Positions 43,215-51,953 of a stretch of DNA of 64,000 nucleotides are shown one piece after another; position 1 is the stretch's first letter; every line of letters starts with the position of its first letter. Below the pieces are notes generated by a model. The model was not told where the DNA came from, made no database searches, and saw only the letters and a program-made list of their open reading frames with translations. The stretch comes from Chryseobacterium sp. G0162 (GTDB lineage: Bacteria; Bacteroidota; Bacteroidia; Flavobacteriales; Weeksellaceae), in contig NZ_CP033922.1 of NCBI RefSeq assembly GCF_003815715.1, forward strand, positions 4,326,001 to 4,390,000, in the 5' to 3' direction. Both the position numbers and the translations under genes were made by a program.

Positions 43215-44423
43215 ATGAAAGAATTTTTCCGTCTTTTAAAACGAGAGTTCAAACTTTTTATCAGCAATTCTACCTTAAGAACAGTGTTCTTTTTGGCACC
43301 GGTCTTTTATGCTACCTTGCTGGGGTTTGTCTATCAAAGCGGAAAAGTTGAAAATACCCCTGTATTGGTTATCGACAGAGACAATACACCGCTGTCCAGT
43401 CAATTAACCGAAATGCTGGATGATAATAAAAGTATTAAAATTATCAGATACCTGCAGGAACCTTTGAGCATAAAAGATGAGGTGATCCGTCATGAGGCCG
43501 CAGCTGTCGTTATTATTCCGTCCCGTTTTGAAGGAGATATGCTTCAGAAAAAATATCCTGAGCTGAATGTGTATGTCAATACGGGGAACGTTTTGACGGC
43601 AAACTTTGCCTCCAAAGCATTACAGCTTACCATAGGGACGTTCTCTGCCGGAGCTTCCATTAAGGCTCTGCAGAAGGCAGGAATGCCCGCTGCAAAGGCT
43701 GTTACACAATATGAGCCTTTCAAAACCAATTATATAACTCTTTTCAATACGACCAGTAATTATCTTATTTTTATGTGGCCGGCCATGCTGGCGGTGGTAT
43801 TACAGCAAGTAATTCTGTTGGCGATGGCGGTAAGTTTTGCTGCAGAATTCCAAAGAGGTTCTTTTGTAAAAGAGTATGTGAAAATGAAGAAATGGGCATT
43901 TCCAACAATGCTTATTAAGGTTATTCCAATTTGGGTATTCTCCATTCTTATCGTAGGTGTTTACTATCTTATGCACATGATTTTCAAAGTGCCGATGCCG
44001 GAAGGGATATTTAATTTTATCCTCCTGACCGCTGTTTTTGTAGGCTCTGTTTCCTTCCTTGGAGTGTTCATTAGTATATTAATTCCGGATGCTTTGAAGG
44101 CAACGCAAATCCTTATGGTTATTGCCTCACCTGCCTTTATCATTAGTGGTTTTACATGGCCTTTAAATGCGATGCCTGCCTTTGTACAGTTTATTGCGAA
44201 CATTATTCCGTTAACTCCTTTTTTACAAGCCTTTAAAATTCTATTAATTCAAAAAGGATCTGTAGAACTTACTTTTCCATATCTGGAACATTTAAGTATT
44301 CTTTTGGTAATATATGCCATTATAGGATGGATTGCTTTAAAGATCAAGCTTTGGTTTATTTTCAAAAAAGCAGCTCCCCAGGAAATTGCAGTAGAAGGAG
44401 GTTCTGAAGCGGAAAATGAATAG
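43215..44423 (+). CDS. ABC-2 type transporter permease
   Basis: 402 residues. One N-terminal transmembrane helix (TVFFLAPVFYATLLGFVYQSG), a large periplasmic domain (VLVIDRDNTPLSSQLTEMLDDN, like YhiP/YbhR), then five helices in the C-terminal half ending WIALKIKLWFIF. This is the ABC2_membrane_3 layout used by MacB-like and YbhFSR-type drug or lipid exporters. It lies 73 bases after the adaptor gene. No ATP-binding subunit is encoded nearby, so one must come from elsewhere in the genome. Substrate unknown. Confidence 0.88.
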   Translation: MKEFFRLLKREFKLFISNSTLRTVFFLAPVFYATLLGFVYQSGKVENTPVLVIDRDNTPLSSQLTEMLDDNKSIKIIRYLQEPLSIKDEVIRHEAAAVVIIPSRFEGDMLQKKYPELNVYVNTGNVLTANFASKALQLTIGTFSAGASIKALQKAGMPAAKAVTQYEPFKTNYITLFNTTSNYLIFMWPAMLAVVLQQVILLAMAVSFAAEFQRGSFVKEYVKMKKWAFPTMLIKVIPIWVFSILIVGVYYLMHMIFKVPMPEGIFNFILLTAVFVGSVSFLGVFISILIPDALKATQILMVIASPAFIISGFTWPLNAMPAFVQFIANIIPLTPFLQAFKILLIQKGSVELTFPYLEHLSILLVIYAIIGWIALKIKLWFIFKKAAPQEIAVEGGSEAENE

Positions 44424-44460
44424 TTTGTTTTCATCACAAGGAAAGAGTAGGGATTCATAT

Positions 44461-44690
44461 TATACTCTCAAACATTTATACTCTCAAACTTCTAACACCA
44501 CCCGGTCAAAAATTCGTTGAATTTTCGCTACTCCTCAGAAGGAGATGAAGGACCAGGTATGGAATTGTTATCGGCATAGAATTGTTATCGGTATAGAATA
44601 GTTGTGGAATAGATAAAATATACCCTCAAACCCTCATACACTAAAACTCTCAAACTCTTAGTTCGAACCTCAAAACAAAAAAAATCTCCA
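44461..44690. repeat. Intergenic repeat region (CTCTCAAAC tracts and 17-base tandem repeat)
   Basis: Within the 324-base spacer after the export operon. TATACTCTCAAAC occurs at 44461-44473 and 44477-44489, with further CTCAAAC copies near 44625-44690. A short palindromic tract CAAAAATTCGTTGAATTTT with a CCTCAGAAGGAG hairpin lies near 44508-44545. A 17-base unit GAATTGTTATCGGYATA is repeated at 44562-44578 and 44579-44595, with a degraded third copy. No coding potential. It looks like degenerate REP- or MITE-type elements; whether they occur elsewhere in the genome cannot be tested here. Confidence 0.6.
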
Positions 44691-44716
44691 CTATAAAAAT
44701 CAAACAAAAAAACTGA

Positions 44717-44724
44717 TATATTTG
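44717..44724 (+). promoter_or_regulatory. -7 box upstream of the DinB-like gene
   Basis: TATATTTG, an exact TAnnTTTG match, 23 bases before the ATG at 44748. No well-placed -33 element was found. Confidence 0.4.
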
Positions 44725-44747
44725 TCTGTAGTAAAAACAGATCGTAT

Positions 44748-45203
44748 ATGGAAAATGTATTTGACGCAAAAGATGCTCAAAACTATATTGATAGAATAAA
44801 CAGACTGGTGGAAGATACTCATGGATTATGGGGAAAAATGACGGTGGATCAGATGTTGGCGCACTGTAGTATCACATATGAAATGGTATATGAACCGGAA
44901 AAACATAAAAAACCGGGATCTATTGCAAAATTTATTCTTAAAACTTTTGTGAAATCTAAAGTAGTAGGTGAAAAAGCCTATCCGAGGGATTCTCCAACAG
45001 CACCTCAATTTTTAGTGTCCGGAAGAAAAAACTTTGAAGAAGAAAGAAAAAGATTGATTGGTTTTATCCAAAAGACCCAGCAATTAGGAGCTGAAGCTTT
45101 TGATGGCAAAGAATCTTTCTCTTTCGGAAAATTAAAAGCTCAGGAATGGAACAATATGTTTGCAAAGCATCTTAATCATCACCTGGCTCAATTCGGAGTT
45201 TAA
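44748..45203 (+). CDS. DUF1569 / DinB-like four-helix protein
   Basis: 151 residues, cytoplasmic, no signal peptide. The pattern WGKMTVDQMLAHCS, a central GEKAYPRDSPTAPQFLV loop and the C-terminal WNNMFAKHLNHHLAQFGV match DUF1569 in the DinB/YfiT superfamily. The histidines in AHCS and the final KHLNHHL are where the superfamily binds a divalent metal. The superfamily includes thiol transferases and stress-induced proteins, but the role of this subgroup is unknown. The next gene starts 11 bases later. Confidence 0.82.
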   Translation: MENVFDAKDAQNYIDRINRLVEDTHGLWGKMTVDQMLAHCSITYEMVYEPEKHKKPGSIAKFILKTFVKSKVVGEKAYPRDSPTAPQFLVSGRKNFEEERKRLIGFIQKTQQLGAEAFDGKESFSFGKLKAQEWNNMFAKHLNHHLAQFGV

Positions 45204-45214
45204 AAAATCACACT

Positions 45215-45685
45215 ATGAAAAAATTTTTATTACTCTTCATTCTGGCAACCAATTTTGTGTTGGCACAGATGCCTAATATTTCAAATATATGGCTGAATAA
45301 TAGTAAACCTTATATCGGAACCATTGGAAATAAGGGACAGGAACTGAAGCTTAAGATTACGATTTCTGAACAGAATAAAAAGAATGATCAGCAGTATTTT
45401 GTTTCAGGATACTCTCTTGTAGATACTAATTATACCAAATGGGAAGGAACAATTACCATTTCAAAATATAAAGATTCTAAAAGACAGGGAACTGTATTTG
45501 GAGAATACGAACTGGCTGAAGAGAATAAAGGAAAACATTCGGGCATTTTTAAAGGCCGATTCGTTTATAACTTTAAATGGAACAGGAAAACTGAAAAAGT
45601 GGAAGGGCAGTATATTCAATTGATCGGTGACTGGAAAAGCTATGATGGAACCCTTGAGTTCAAAACACATCTGAAAAACCAGTAA
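45215..45685 (+). CDS. Secreted protein of unknown function
   Basis: 156 residues with a signal peptide (LLLFILATNFVLAQ, cleavage near residue 18). The mature domain of about 138 residues is predicted to be mainly beta strands (LKLKITISEQ, YFVSGYSLVDTNYTKWEGTI, GIFKGRFVYNFKWN) and has no cysteine. It resembles lipocalin-like or DUF2147-like barrels in rhythm only; no family claimed. It lies 11 bases after the DUF1569 gene. Confidence 0.7.
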   Translation: MKKFLLLFILATNFVLAQMPNISNIWLNNSKPYIGTIGNKGQELKLKITISEQNKKNDQQYFVSGYSLVDTNYTKWEGTITISKYKDSKRQGTVFGEYELAEENKGKHSGIFKGRFVYNFKWNRKTEKVEGQYIQLIGDWKSYDGTLEFKTHLKNQ

Positions 45686-45755
45686 TCCCAAACGAAGACT
45701 TGTTCTTAGATATACAATTGATTAATAAAACAATAACTTACATCAACTTTAAAAT

Positions 45756-46127
45756 ATGAAATTAGGAGCCTTTTCAATCAGTCTTAGTGTAAAAGACCTT
45801 CAAAAGTCCAAAGATTTTTATGAAAAACTGGGCTTTGCAACGATGGCCGGAGCTACAGAGCAAAATTATCTCATCATGAAAAACGGATCTACTTTGATAG
45901 GACTGTTCCAGGCAATGTTTGATGGTAATATGCTGACTTTTAATCCGGGATGGGATGAAAATGGCCAAAATCTTGAATCCTTTGACGATGTACGCGAAAT
46001 CCAGAAACGTTTAAAGGAGAGTGAAGTAGAAATTGATAAAGAAGCTGATGAAAACACTTCAGGGCCTGAGCATATCTACCTGAAAGATCCGGATGGAAAT
46101 ATGATCCTAATCGATCAACACAGATAA
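45756..46127 (+). CDS. VOC-family (glyoxalase/bleomycin-resistance fold) protein
   Basis: 123 residues forming two beta-alpha-beta-beta-beta modules: MKLGAFSISLSVKDLQKSKDFYEKLGF at the start and PEHIYLKDPDGNMILIDQ at the end. The family binds a metal and acts on varied small molecules; the substrate of this member is unknown. First of two VOC genes in a row, 43 bases apart. Confidence 0.88.
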   Translation: MKLGAFSISLSVKDLQKSKDFYEKLGFATMAGATEQNYLIMKNGSTLIGLFQAMFDGNMLTFNPGWDENGQNLESFDDVREIQKRLKESEVEIDKEADENTSGPEHIYLKDPDGNMILIDQHR

Positions 46128-46170
46128 ACAGAATTCAAAATAAATTAAAACTTAACTAAAAAAAACAATC

Positions 46171-46620
46171 ATGGCATCAGTAAACGTTTATTTAACATTC
46201 AATGGGAATTGCAGAGAAGCATTCGATTTCTATAAATCGGTTTTCGGAGGAGAATATCCTTATATCGGAACTTTCGGAGAAATGCCTCCCATGGAAGGAA
46301 AAGAGGTTCCAGAAGAAGATAAGAACAGAATCATGCACGTTACCCTTCCTATTTCCAAGGAAACGGTATTAATGGGAAGTGATACCGGGGGAGAATGGGC
46401 TTCCGACTTTAAAAAAGGAAACAATTTTTCAATTTCTATCAATGCGGAATCCAAAGCAGAAGCAGAGAAATTATTCAATGGTCTTTCTGCGGATGGACAC
46501 GTAACAATGCCATTGGCAGATACTTTCTGGGGTGCTTACTTTGGAATGTTTACCGATAGATTCGGGATCAACTGGATGGTTAATTACGATGATCCTGCTA
46601 AAATGCAGCAACATCCATAA
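46171..46620 (+). CDS. PhnB/YjdN-like VOC protein
   Basis: 149 residues. The start VNVYLTFNGNCREAFDFYKSVFGGE and the end FWGAYFGMFTDRFGINWMVNY are typical of the PhnB-like branch of the VOC superfamily (often called 'demethylmenaquinone methyltransferase-like' or 3-demethylubiquinone-9 3-methyltransferase domain). The activity is unproven for these proteins. Paired with the previous VOC gene and closed by a terminator. Confidence 0.87.
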   Translation: MASVNVYLTFNGNCREAFDFYKSVFGGEYPYIGTFGEMPPMEGKEVPEEDKNRIMHVTLPISKETVLMGSDTGGEWASDFKKGNNFSISINAESKAEAEKLFNGLSADGHVTMPLADTFWGAYFGMFTDRFGINWMVNYDDPAKMQQHP

Positions 46621-46654
46621 GATTTATATTTTGTATCTGAAATATAGTTATAAG

Positions 46655-46685
46655 TTACCGGCAGTCATCCTGCCGGTTTTTTATT
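46655..46685 (+). terminator. Rho-independent terminator
   Basis: CCGGCA / TGCCGG stem (46658-46663 and 46671-46676), extended by one A-T pair, 7-base loop, followed by a TTTTTT run. It ends the VOC gene pair. Confidence 0.85.
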
Positions 46686-46755
46686 TGATATTATATTTGC
46701 ATCCCGAAAATTTTTAAATTTGATATAGAAACAATAATAATTAATTAAAAATAGA

Positions 46756-47151
46756 ATGATGAAATTTACCCTTGAAGATATTAAAACTGAGCATCAAAAA
46801 GTAAAAAGTGGAGCCGATTTCCCTCAATATATTAAAGCGATTAAAGAACTTGGTGTTTCTCACTATATAACGTATGTGGAGGATGGAAAGACAGAATATT
46901 TTGATACCCATAATCAATCTGCCCAAACAACAGGTAAGTATGATAAACTTGGTGTTTCTGAAAAGGTGAATCTTGACCATTTTAAAACAAGATTAAAACT
47001 TCACCAGCAGGGAGGTACAGATTATATGACATTCTGTAAAGACTGTGCAGAAAATGGAATTGAAGGTTGGAAAATGGATCTGAATGCAATGACTTGTACT
47101 TACTTTGATAAAGAACGAAGAGATCTCTTAATAGAGCAGATTCCGGGGTAA
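46756..47151 (+). CDS. DUF1398 family protein
   Basis: 131 residues, cytoplasmic. FTLEDIKTEHQKVKSGADFP, GVSHYITYVEDGKTEYFD and the C-terminal YMTFCKDCAENGIEGWKMDL with a TCTYFDKE ending are the pattern of DUF1398 (YbcV-like). Three or four cysteines near the C-terminus could bind metal. Function unknown. Two adjacent ATG codons (46756 and 46759) are possible starts. It stands alone between two spacers. Confidence 0.85.
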   Translation: MMKFTLEDIKTEHQKVKSGADFPQYIKAIKELGVSHYITYVEDGKTEYFDTHNQSAQTTGKYDKLGVSEKVNLDHFKTRLKLHQQGGTDYMTFCKDCAENGIEGWKMDLNAMTCTYFDKERRDLLIEQIPG

Positions 47152-47294
47152 AATAGTTGGAATTTGGTTAAAATGTCAGATTTAAAGTTGCTTACTATAA
47201 AACCTTGATTGTGTTAACTAAAAAATATCGTTTGCGATTATTGATTTAAATTATTAATTTTGTTAAAAACGATAGATAATAGTAATTGATAAGC

Positions 47295-47972
47295 ATGAGA
47301 AAGGTTTTTACGAAGTTGGCATTCACGGTATTGAGTTTGGGGTCCGTTCTTACATGGGCGCAAAAAAATGATTTGGGTGCATGGTATATGTATTTTGGGA
47401 ATAATAAAATCAGTAAAAAACTAAACTGGCATAATGAAGTTCAGTATAGAAATTTTGATGCTATTGGGGATCTGGAACAGCTTCTGATCCGCACCGGAAT
47501 TGGATATGATCTGACAGAAAATAATAATAACGTATTGCTAGGATATGGATTTATTTTGAGTCAGCCTTATGTAAATGGTGATAAAAAGGAAAATATAGAA
47601 CACAGAATTTTCCAACAATATATTACCAAGCAGAAGTTCGGACGTTTTAATCTTCAGCATCGTTATCGTTTGGAAGAACGCTTTCTGGAAGATGATTTTA
47701 GAATGAGATTTCGTTATATGTTAGGATTGAATATACCGATCACTCAAAAGGAAATGCTGCCGAAAACATTGTATGCATCTGTATATAATGAGATTTTCCT
47801 CCATTTCAATAGTCCTACTTTCGATAGAAACAGAGTTTATGGGGCATTGGGCTATGTCATTAACAAAAACATGCGGATTGAAGCCGGTTATATGAATCAG
47901 ATTCAGGAAAACAGGAATAGAGGACAGATTCAGATTGGTTTTTATAACAATATACCGTTTACCAAAAACTGA
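47295..47972 (+). CDS. DUF2490 outer-membrane beta-barrel protein
   Basis: 225 residues from the ATG at 47295; a TTG at 47286 would add three residues. The signal peptide ends SVLTWAQ. DUF2490 features: DLGAWYMYFGNNKISKKLNWHNEVQYR, LIRTGIGYDLTENNNNVLLGYGF, RFNLQHRYRLEERF and alternating strands ending in GFYNNIPFTKN. Likely a small outer-membrane barrel of unknown role. The bestrophin gene follows after 79 bases. Confidence 0.86.
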   Translation: MRKVFTKLAFTVLSLGSVLTWAQKNDLGAWYMYFGNNKISKKLNWHNEVQYRNFDAIGDLEQLLIRTGIGYDLTENNNNVLLGYGFILSQPYVNGDKKENIEHRIFQQYITKQKFGRFNLQHRYRLEERFLEDDFRMRFRYMLGLNIPITQKEMLPKTLYASVYNEIFLHFNSPTFDRNRVYGALGYVINKNMRIEAGYMNQIQENRNRGQIQIGFYNNIPFTKN

Positions 47973-48051
47973 TTGTAACCGTTTCTGCTGAATGCGCTGA
48001 TGAAAACCATTATTTGAAACTATTAAATAATTAACACAAAAATAACACATA

Positions 48052-49056
48052 ATGCATTCAGGAAAAAGATTTGGAGCGCGCGAATTCATCAATTGGACAC
48101 GGCGCAGTATTTATGCTTTAATCGTATTGGCAGCTATTCCTACGATTCTTTATTTTTTAGGTTGGAAATTTCTTTCCGTGCCCTGGCAACCTATTGCGAT
48201 CATGGGAACAGCGGTTGCTTTTATCGTAGGATTTAAAAATAATGCAAGTTACAGCAGGCTTTGGGAGGCAAGACAGATTTATGGAGCGATCATCAATGAC
48301 AGCCGTAGCTTTGGATATATTCTAAGAGACTCCCTTATTGTAAAAGATTCACATAAAGTAAAAGAAATGTTCCTTCGTCATTATGCATGGCTTACAGCAC
48401 TAAGATTCCAGCTTAGAGAACCAAGAGCCTGGGAGAATACAGGATCTGCACAGTTTGATGAATATGCTAAAAAGTATGATATTCCGGAACGGCTTTCAAA
48501 ACTGGATGATGAACTGAAGAAATACCTTTCAGATACAGAACTTCAATATATTCTGGGTAAGAAAAACAGGGCAACTCAATTGATGGCCTGCCAAAGTAAA
48601 GAATTGTCTGAAGCTTATGAAAAAGGAGAAATTAATGATTTTCAGTGGACACAGATCAATCAGCAGTTGGTGAAATTTACCGACAGTCAGGGAAAAGCAG
48701 AAAGAATTAAGAACTTTCCTTATCCAAGGAACTTTTCTTCCATTACCACTTATCTTTTGTTGTTGTTTATTGTATTTGTTCCTTTTGGGTTGTTGAAGGA
48801 ATTTGATAAACTAGGTGAAGGTTCTGTGGTTGAAGGATGGACAATTTGGTTCAATATTCCTTTCTCCTTATTGGTAACATGGTGTTTTCATACCTTAGAC
48901 AGTGTAGGAGAGGCATCCGTGAATCCTTTTGAAGGAAGCGCCAATGATGTTCCTATTACCCAGATCAGCCGTACCATTGAAATTGATATGAGAGATATGC
49001 TGGATGAAACCGATCTTCCGCCGGCAATTACTCCCAAAAATAATATTGTCCTTTAA
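48052..49056 (+). CDS. Bestrophin-family anion channel
   Basis: 334 residues with four main hydrophobic segments (YALIVLAAIPTILYFLGW, IMGTAVAFIVGFKNNASYSRLWEAR, TTYLLLLFIVFVPFGLL, WFNIPFSLLVTWCF). FIVGFKNNASYSRLWEARQIYG is the bacterial bestrophin signature around the pore, and NPFEGSANDVPI near the C-terminus matches the conserved acidic region. Bacterial bestrophins are pentameric channels; some carry chloride, others cations. A CPA1-type antiporter gene follows, so ion or pH balance is a plausible shared theme. Confidence 0.9.
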   Translation: MHSGKRFGAREFINWTRRSIYALIVLAAIPTILYFLGWKFLSVPWQPIAIMGTAVAFIVGFKNNASYSRLWEARQIYGAIINDSRSFGYILRDSLIVKDSHKVKEMFLRHYAWLTALRFQLREPRAWENTGSAQFDEYAKKYDIPERLSKLDDELKKYLSDTELQYILGKKNRATQLMACQSKELSEAYEKGEINDFQWTQINQQLVKFTDSQGKAERIKNFPYPRNFSSITTYLLLLFIVFVPFGLLKEFDKLGEGSVVEGWTIWFNIPFSLLVTWCFHTLDSVGEASVNPFEGSANDVPITQISRTIEIDMRDMLDETDLPPAITPKNNIVL

Positions 49057-49174
49057 AACCCTTATGGATCGAACTCTGCGTTATCTGCAAAATCTGCGTG
49101 AGCCTTGTTAAGAAAATAAACCTATAAGGTTGAAACAAAATAATTAAAAATAATACTTAAAAAAACGAAATCAA

Positions 49175-50785
49175 ATGATTCACAGCTATGTTATAATATC
49201 CATTGTAGTCTTATTGTCTGTAATGATATTAGTAATGATAGGGCAAAAATTGAAAGTAGCTTATCCGATCTTTCTTGTAATTGCAGGATTGCTCATCAGT
49301 TTTGTTCCGGGAATGCCTCGTGTAGAAATAGAACCGGATCTTGTTTTTCTTATTTTTCTTCCACCCATATTATTTGAAGCCGCATGGTTTACGTCATGGC
49401 AGGATTTTCATAAATGGAGAAAACAGATCTTTTCCATGGCTTTTGGATTGGTGTTTTTAACATCAATAGTCGTTGCGTACCTTTCATCTTCTATTATTCC
49501 TGGGCTTACTGTAGCAATGGGATTCTTATTGGGTGGCGTAAATTCTCCACCGGACGCTGTAGCGGCTACTTCCGTATTGAAGCATATGAAAATCCCTAAA
49601 AAGATCACCAATATCCTTGAAGGAGAAAGTTTAATTAACGATGCATCCAGTTTAATTGTATTTAAATTTGCCCTTGCAGCCGTTATTTCAGGGCAGTTTA
49701 TCTGGAGAGATGCCGTTCAGGATTTCTTTACTATGGCGATTGGAGGAATTGCAGTAGGAGTCGCAGTTGGCCTTCTGTTCGGAGCTTTGTTGAGGATTAT
49801 TCCTACGAATTCTAATATTGATACTGTTATCACACTGATCGTTCCTTACATTATGTATGTTGGAGCAGAACACTTCCATTTTTCAGGAGTTTTAGCTGTG
49901 GTTGCAGGTGGATTGCTAATGTCTTATAATTCCCATTGCTACCTGAGTCACACCTCAAGAATTCAATCCGGAAATGTATGGAGTGTTCTGATATTTTTGA
50001 TGAATACCATCATTTTTATCCTCATCGGTCTTGAATTGCCAATTGTTGTGGAGGGACTGACAGATTATACTGTTTCAGAAGGAATTTTCTACAGTGTGGT
50101 TATAGGCGGAGCGATTATCGGAACAAGAATAGTATACAGTTATGCGTTGATGTACTTCCCACGGCTTTGCTCTAAAGAATTAAGATTAAAGGTCCCGAAA
50201 CCGGATTGGCGCGAACCTTTTATCATCAGTTTTGCAGCGATGAGAGGGGTGGTTTCATTGGCGGCAGCATTGTCTATTCCAGCATTTCTACCTAATGGAG
50301 ATGCTTTTCCACACCGTAATATCATTTTATTTGTCACTTTCGTTATCATCTTAATTACCTTGGTAGGTCAGGGATTATTGCTCTCTCCAATCCTGAAATT
50401 ATTAAACATTCAGGATGCAGGAAGTGAGTTGCCGGAAGAAAAACAGGAAGTTATTCTCATGCGTAAGCTTAAAGAAACGGCTTTGCATAAATTGGAAAAT
50501 GATTTTTCTGAATTGGCAGTATCCAACAGTCTTGTCCGTCATCAAAAACATAAACTGGAAAACGAAATGATGTTGATGGCTGATAAAGCCCAATGTATGG
50601 CTTCTACCGGAGATTATGTAACGGCCATCAATGAAAATAAAGATGTTTTGCGCCAGGTGATTCAGGCACAGAGAAACGAATTACATAGAATGAAAAAAGA
50701 GAAAATATTTGACGATCACGTAATGAGAACCATTGAAATGCAGCTGGATTTTGATGAAGCAAAAATTACCGGATTTTCTCATTGA
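49175..50785 (+). CDS. CPA1-type Na+/H+ antiporter
   Basis: 536 residues with about 12 transmembrane helices (IISIVVLLSVMILVMIG through LVGQGLLLSPILKLL), then a soluble helical tail of about 110 residues. GGVNSPPDAVAATSVLKHM matches the transport-site helix (usually TDPVAV), GESLINDASSLIVFKFAL carries the conserved ND pair, and REPFIISFAAMRGVVSLAAA is typical of the Na_H_Exchanger family. It swaps protons for sodium or potassium across the inner membrane. It starts 118 bases after the bestrophin gene; that spacer holds a GCGTTATCTGC / ATCTGCGTGAG motif. Confidence 0.92.
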   Translation: MIHSYVIISIVVLLSVMILVMIGQKLKVAYPIFLVIAGLLISFVPGMPRVEIEPDLVFLIFLPPILFEAAWFTSWQDFHKWRKQIFSMAFGLVFLTSIVVAYLSSSIIPGLTVAMGFLLGGVNSPPDAVAATSVLKHMKIPKKITNILEGESLINDASSLIVFKFALAAVISGQFIWRDAVQDFFTMAIGGIAVGVAVGLLFGALLRIIPTNSNIDTVITLIVPYIMYVGAEHFHFSGVLAVVAGGLLMSYNSHCYLSHTSRIQSGNVWSVLIFLMNTIIFILIGLELPIVVEGLTDYTVSEGIFYSVVIGGAIIGTRIVYSYALMYFPRLCSKELRLKVPKPDWREPFIISFAAMRGVVSLAAALSIPAFLPNGDAFPHRNIILFVTFVIILITLVGQGLLLSPILKLLNIQDAGSELPEEKQEVILMRKLKETALHKLENDFSELAVSNSLVRHQKHKLENEMMLMADKAQCMASTGDYVTAINENKDVLRQVIQAQRNELHRMKKEKIFDDHVMRTIEMQLDFDEAKITGFSH

Positions 50786-50825
50786 TGCTATGGGATGTTT
50801 ACAATAAAGTAAAATTAAACCACAG

Positions 50826-50982
50826 AAGTCACAAAAGGATTTAAACTAAGTCTAAAATTAAGGTTAACTTGCATAAAATGCACAAAGTGAAAATCTACAG
50901 ATTTTTAAAACTTAAGTGCTCTTTTCAATAGTAAGAATATTAACTTTAAAATAACTTAAGTGTTAAGATTCTTTTGTGACTT
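50826..50982. repeat. Intergenic unit bounded by an inverted repeat
   Basis: AAGTCACAAAAG at 50826-50837 and its exact complement CTTTTGTGACTT at 50971-50982 bound a 157-base non-coding segment. The match continues inward for about three more pairs including one G-T. Inside, AACTTAAGTG is repeated at 50909-50918 and 50953-50962. The form fits a small MITE-like or REP-like unit. It lies just before the SRPBCC gene. Confidence 0.45.
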
Positions 50983-51017
50983 TTATCGTTAAAATAATTG
51001 AGTTAAAGTTTAGTAAT

Positions 51018-51443
51018 ATGAATACACCAATCACCGTCCAATACAAAATAAATGCTCCCATCGATAAGATTTGGGAAGCATTGACAGATAAGAATGAAAT
51101 GAAGTCCTGGTATTTTGATATTAAGGATTTTGAGCTTGAAGTAGGAAAAGTATTTAATTTTTACGAACCCGGAGGCGAAAATAAATACCATCATCAAGGT
51201 GAAATTCTTGAAATTCTTCCTAACCAAAAATTAAAGCATACCTGGTCCTATCCTGATTTTTCAGATTTGAAAACTACTGTAACATGGGAATTGCAACCAG
51301 AAGATAACGGAACTTTGGTCAAATTAACCCATGAAGAAATTGAAAACTTTAAAGAGTTGGGAGAAGGTTTTTCAAGAGAAAATTTTACCGGAGGCTGGAA
51401 CTCCATTGTAGGCCAGAGTTTGAAAGAATATTTAGAAAAATAA
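51018..51443 (+). CDS. SRPBCC / AHSA1-domain protein
   Basis: 141 residues from the ATG at 51018; the frame is open 14 codons upstream but those codons lie in the repeat-like spacer. ITVQYKINAPIDKIWEALTD at the start, FNFYEPGG, TTVTWELQPEDNGTLVKLTHEE and the C-terminal helix WNSIVGQSLKEYLEK are the Aha1/SRPBCC pattern, a deep hydrophobic ligand-binding pocket. Ligand unknown. Co-directional with a GNAT gene 4 bases later and a VOC gene after that, so likely one operon. Confidence 0.9.
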   Translation: MNTPITVQYKINAPIDKIWEALTDKNEMKSWYFDIKDFELEVGKVFNFYEPGGENKYHHQGEILEILPNQKLKHTWSYPDFSDLKTTVTWELQPEDNGTLVKLTHEEIENFKELGEGFSRENFTGGWNSIVGQSLKEYLEK

Positions 51444-51447
51444 AAGA

Positions 51448-51948
51448 ATGATAGCATTAGAGTCTTTTCATATTAATGATGCGTCAGCATTGATTTCAAA
51501 TATTAAAGATAAAAAAGCCCTTCTGCAGTTTGCCGGGCCTATGTATCGCTTTCCTTTAACCAAAGATCAGCTTGAAGTAGATTTGTCTGATGAAAACAGG
51601 ACGCTATTCAAGATAATTGATGTAGAAAATCAAAATACAATCGGTCATGCCCAAATATTTCTAAAAGATGAAACATTTCTGTTGGGAAGAATTTTAATAT
51701 GGGATGAGAATAACAGGGGAAAAGGGTATGGCAAAAAGGTGATGCAGGAACTTCTGAAGTATGGATTCAGTCATTTAAACAGAGAACTGGCGGAACTGAA
51801 TGTCTACGACTGGAATACCGGAGCCATTGAATGTTACAAAAAAGTAGGCTTTGTTATTGATCCGGCTGTAAAGAATGAAGCGAAAATTGATGATGAAACC
51901 TGGGTTTCAATTAATATGAAGATTCACAGAGATACTTTTCAATTATAG
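51448..51948 (+). CDS. GNAT-family N-acetyltransferase
   Basis: 166 residues. The acetyl-CoA binding motif is seen as ILIWDENNRGKGYGKKVMQEL (R.G.GyG form, near residues 88-105), followed by ELNVYDWNTGAIECYKKVGFV, which is typical of the fold's C-terminal part. The substrate (amine, peptide or drug) cannot be told. It begins 4 bases after the SRPBCC stop and is followed after 5 bases by a VOC gene. Confidence 0.9.
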   Translation: MIALESFHINDASALISNIKDKKALLQFAGPMYRFPLTKDQLEVDLSDENRTLFKIIDVENQNTIGHAQIFLKDETFLLGRILIWDENNRGKGYGKKVMQELLKYGFSHLNRELAELNVYDWNTGAIECYKKVGFVIDPAVKNEAKIDDETWVSINMKIHRDTFQL

Positions 51949-51953
51949 AAGTT

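Noticed and set aside
43154..43351. 65-codon frame at the front of the ABC permease gene
   Set aside because: Lies mostly inside the permease gene in another frame and has no family resemblance.
44461..44690. CRISPR array
   Set aside because: Repeat units are short, degenerate and adjacent without unique spacers of even length; no cas genes in the window.
50976..51017. Longer N-terminus for the SRPBCC protein
   Set aside because: The extra codons overlap the inverted-repeat unit, and the family normally begins near the ATG at 51018.
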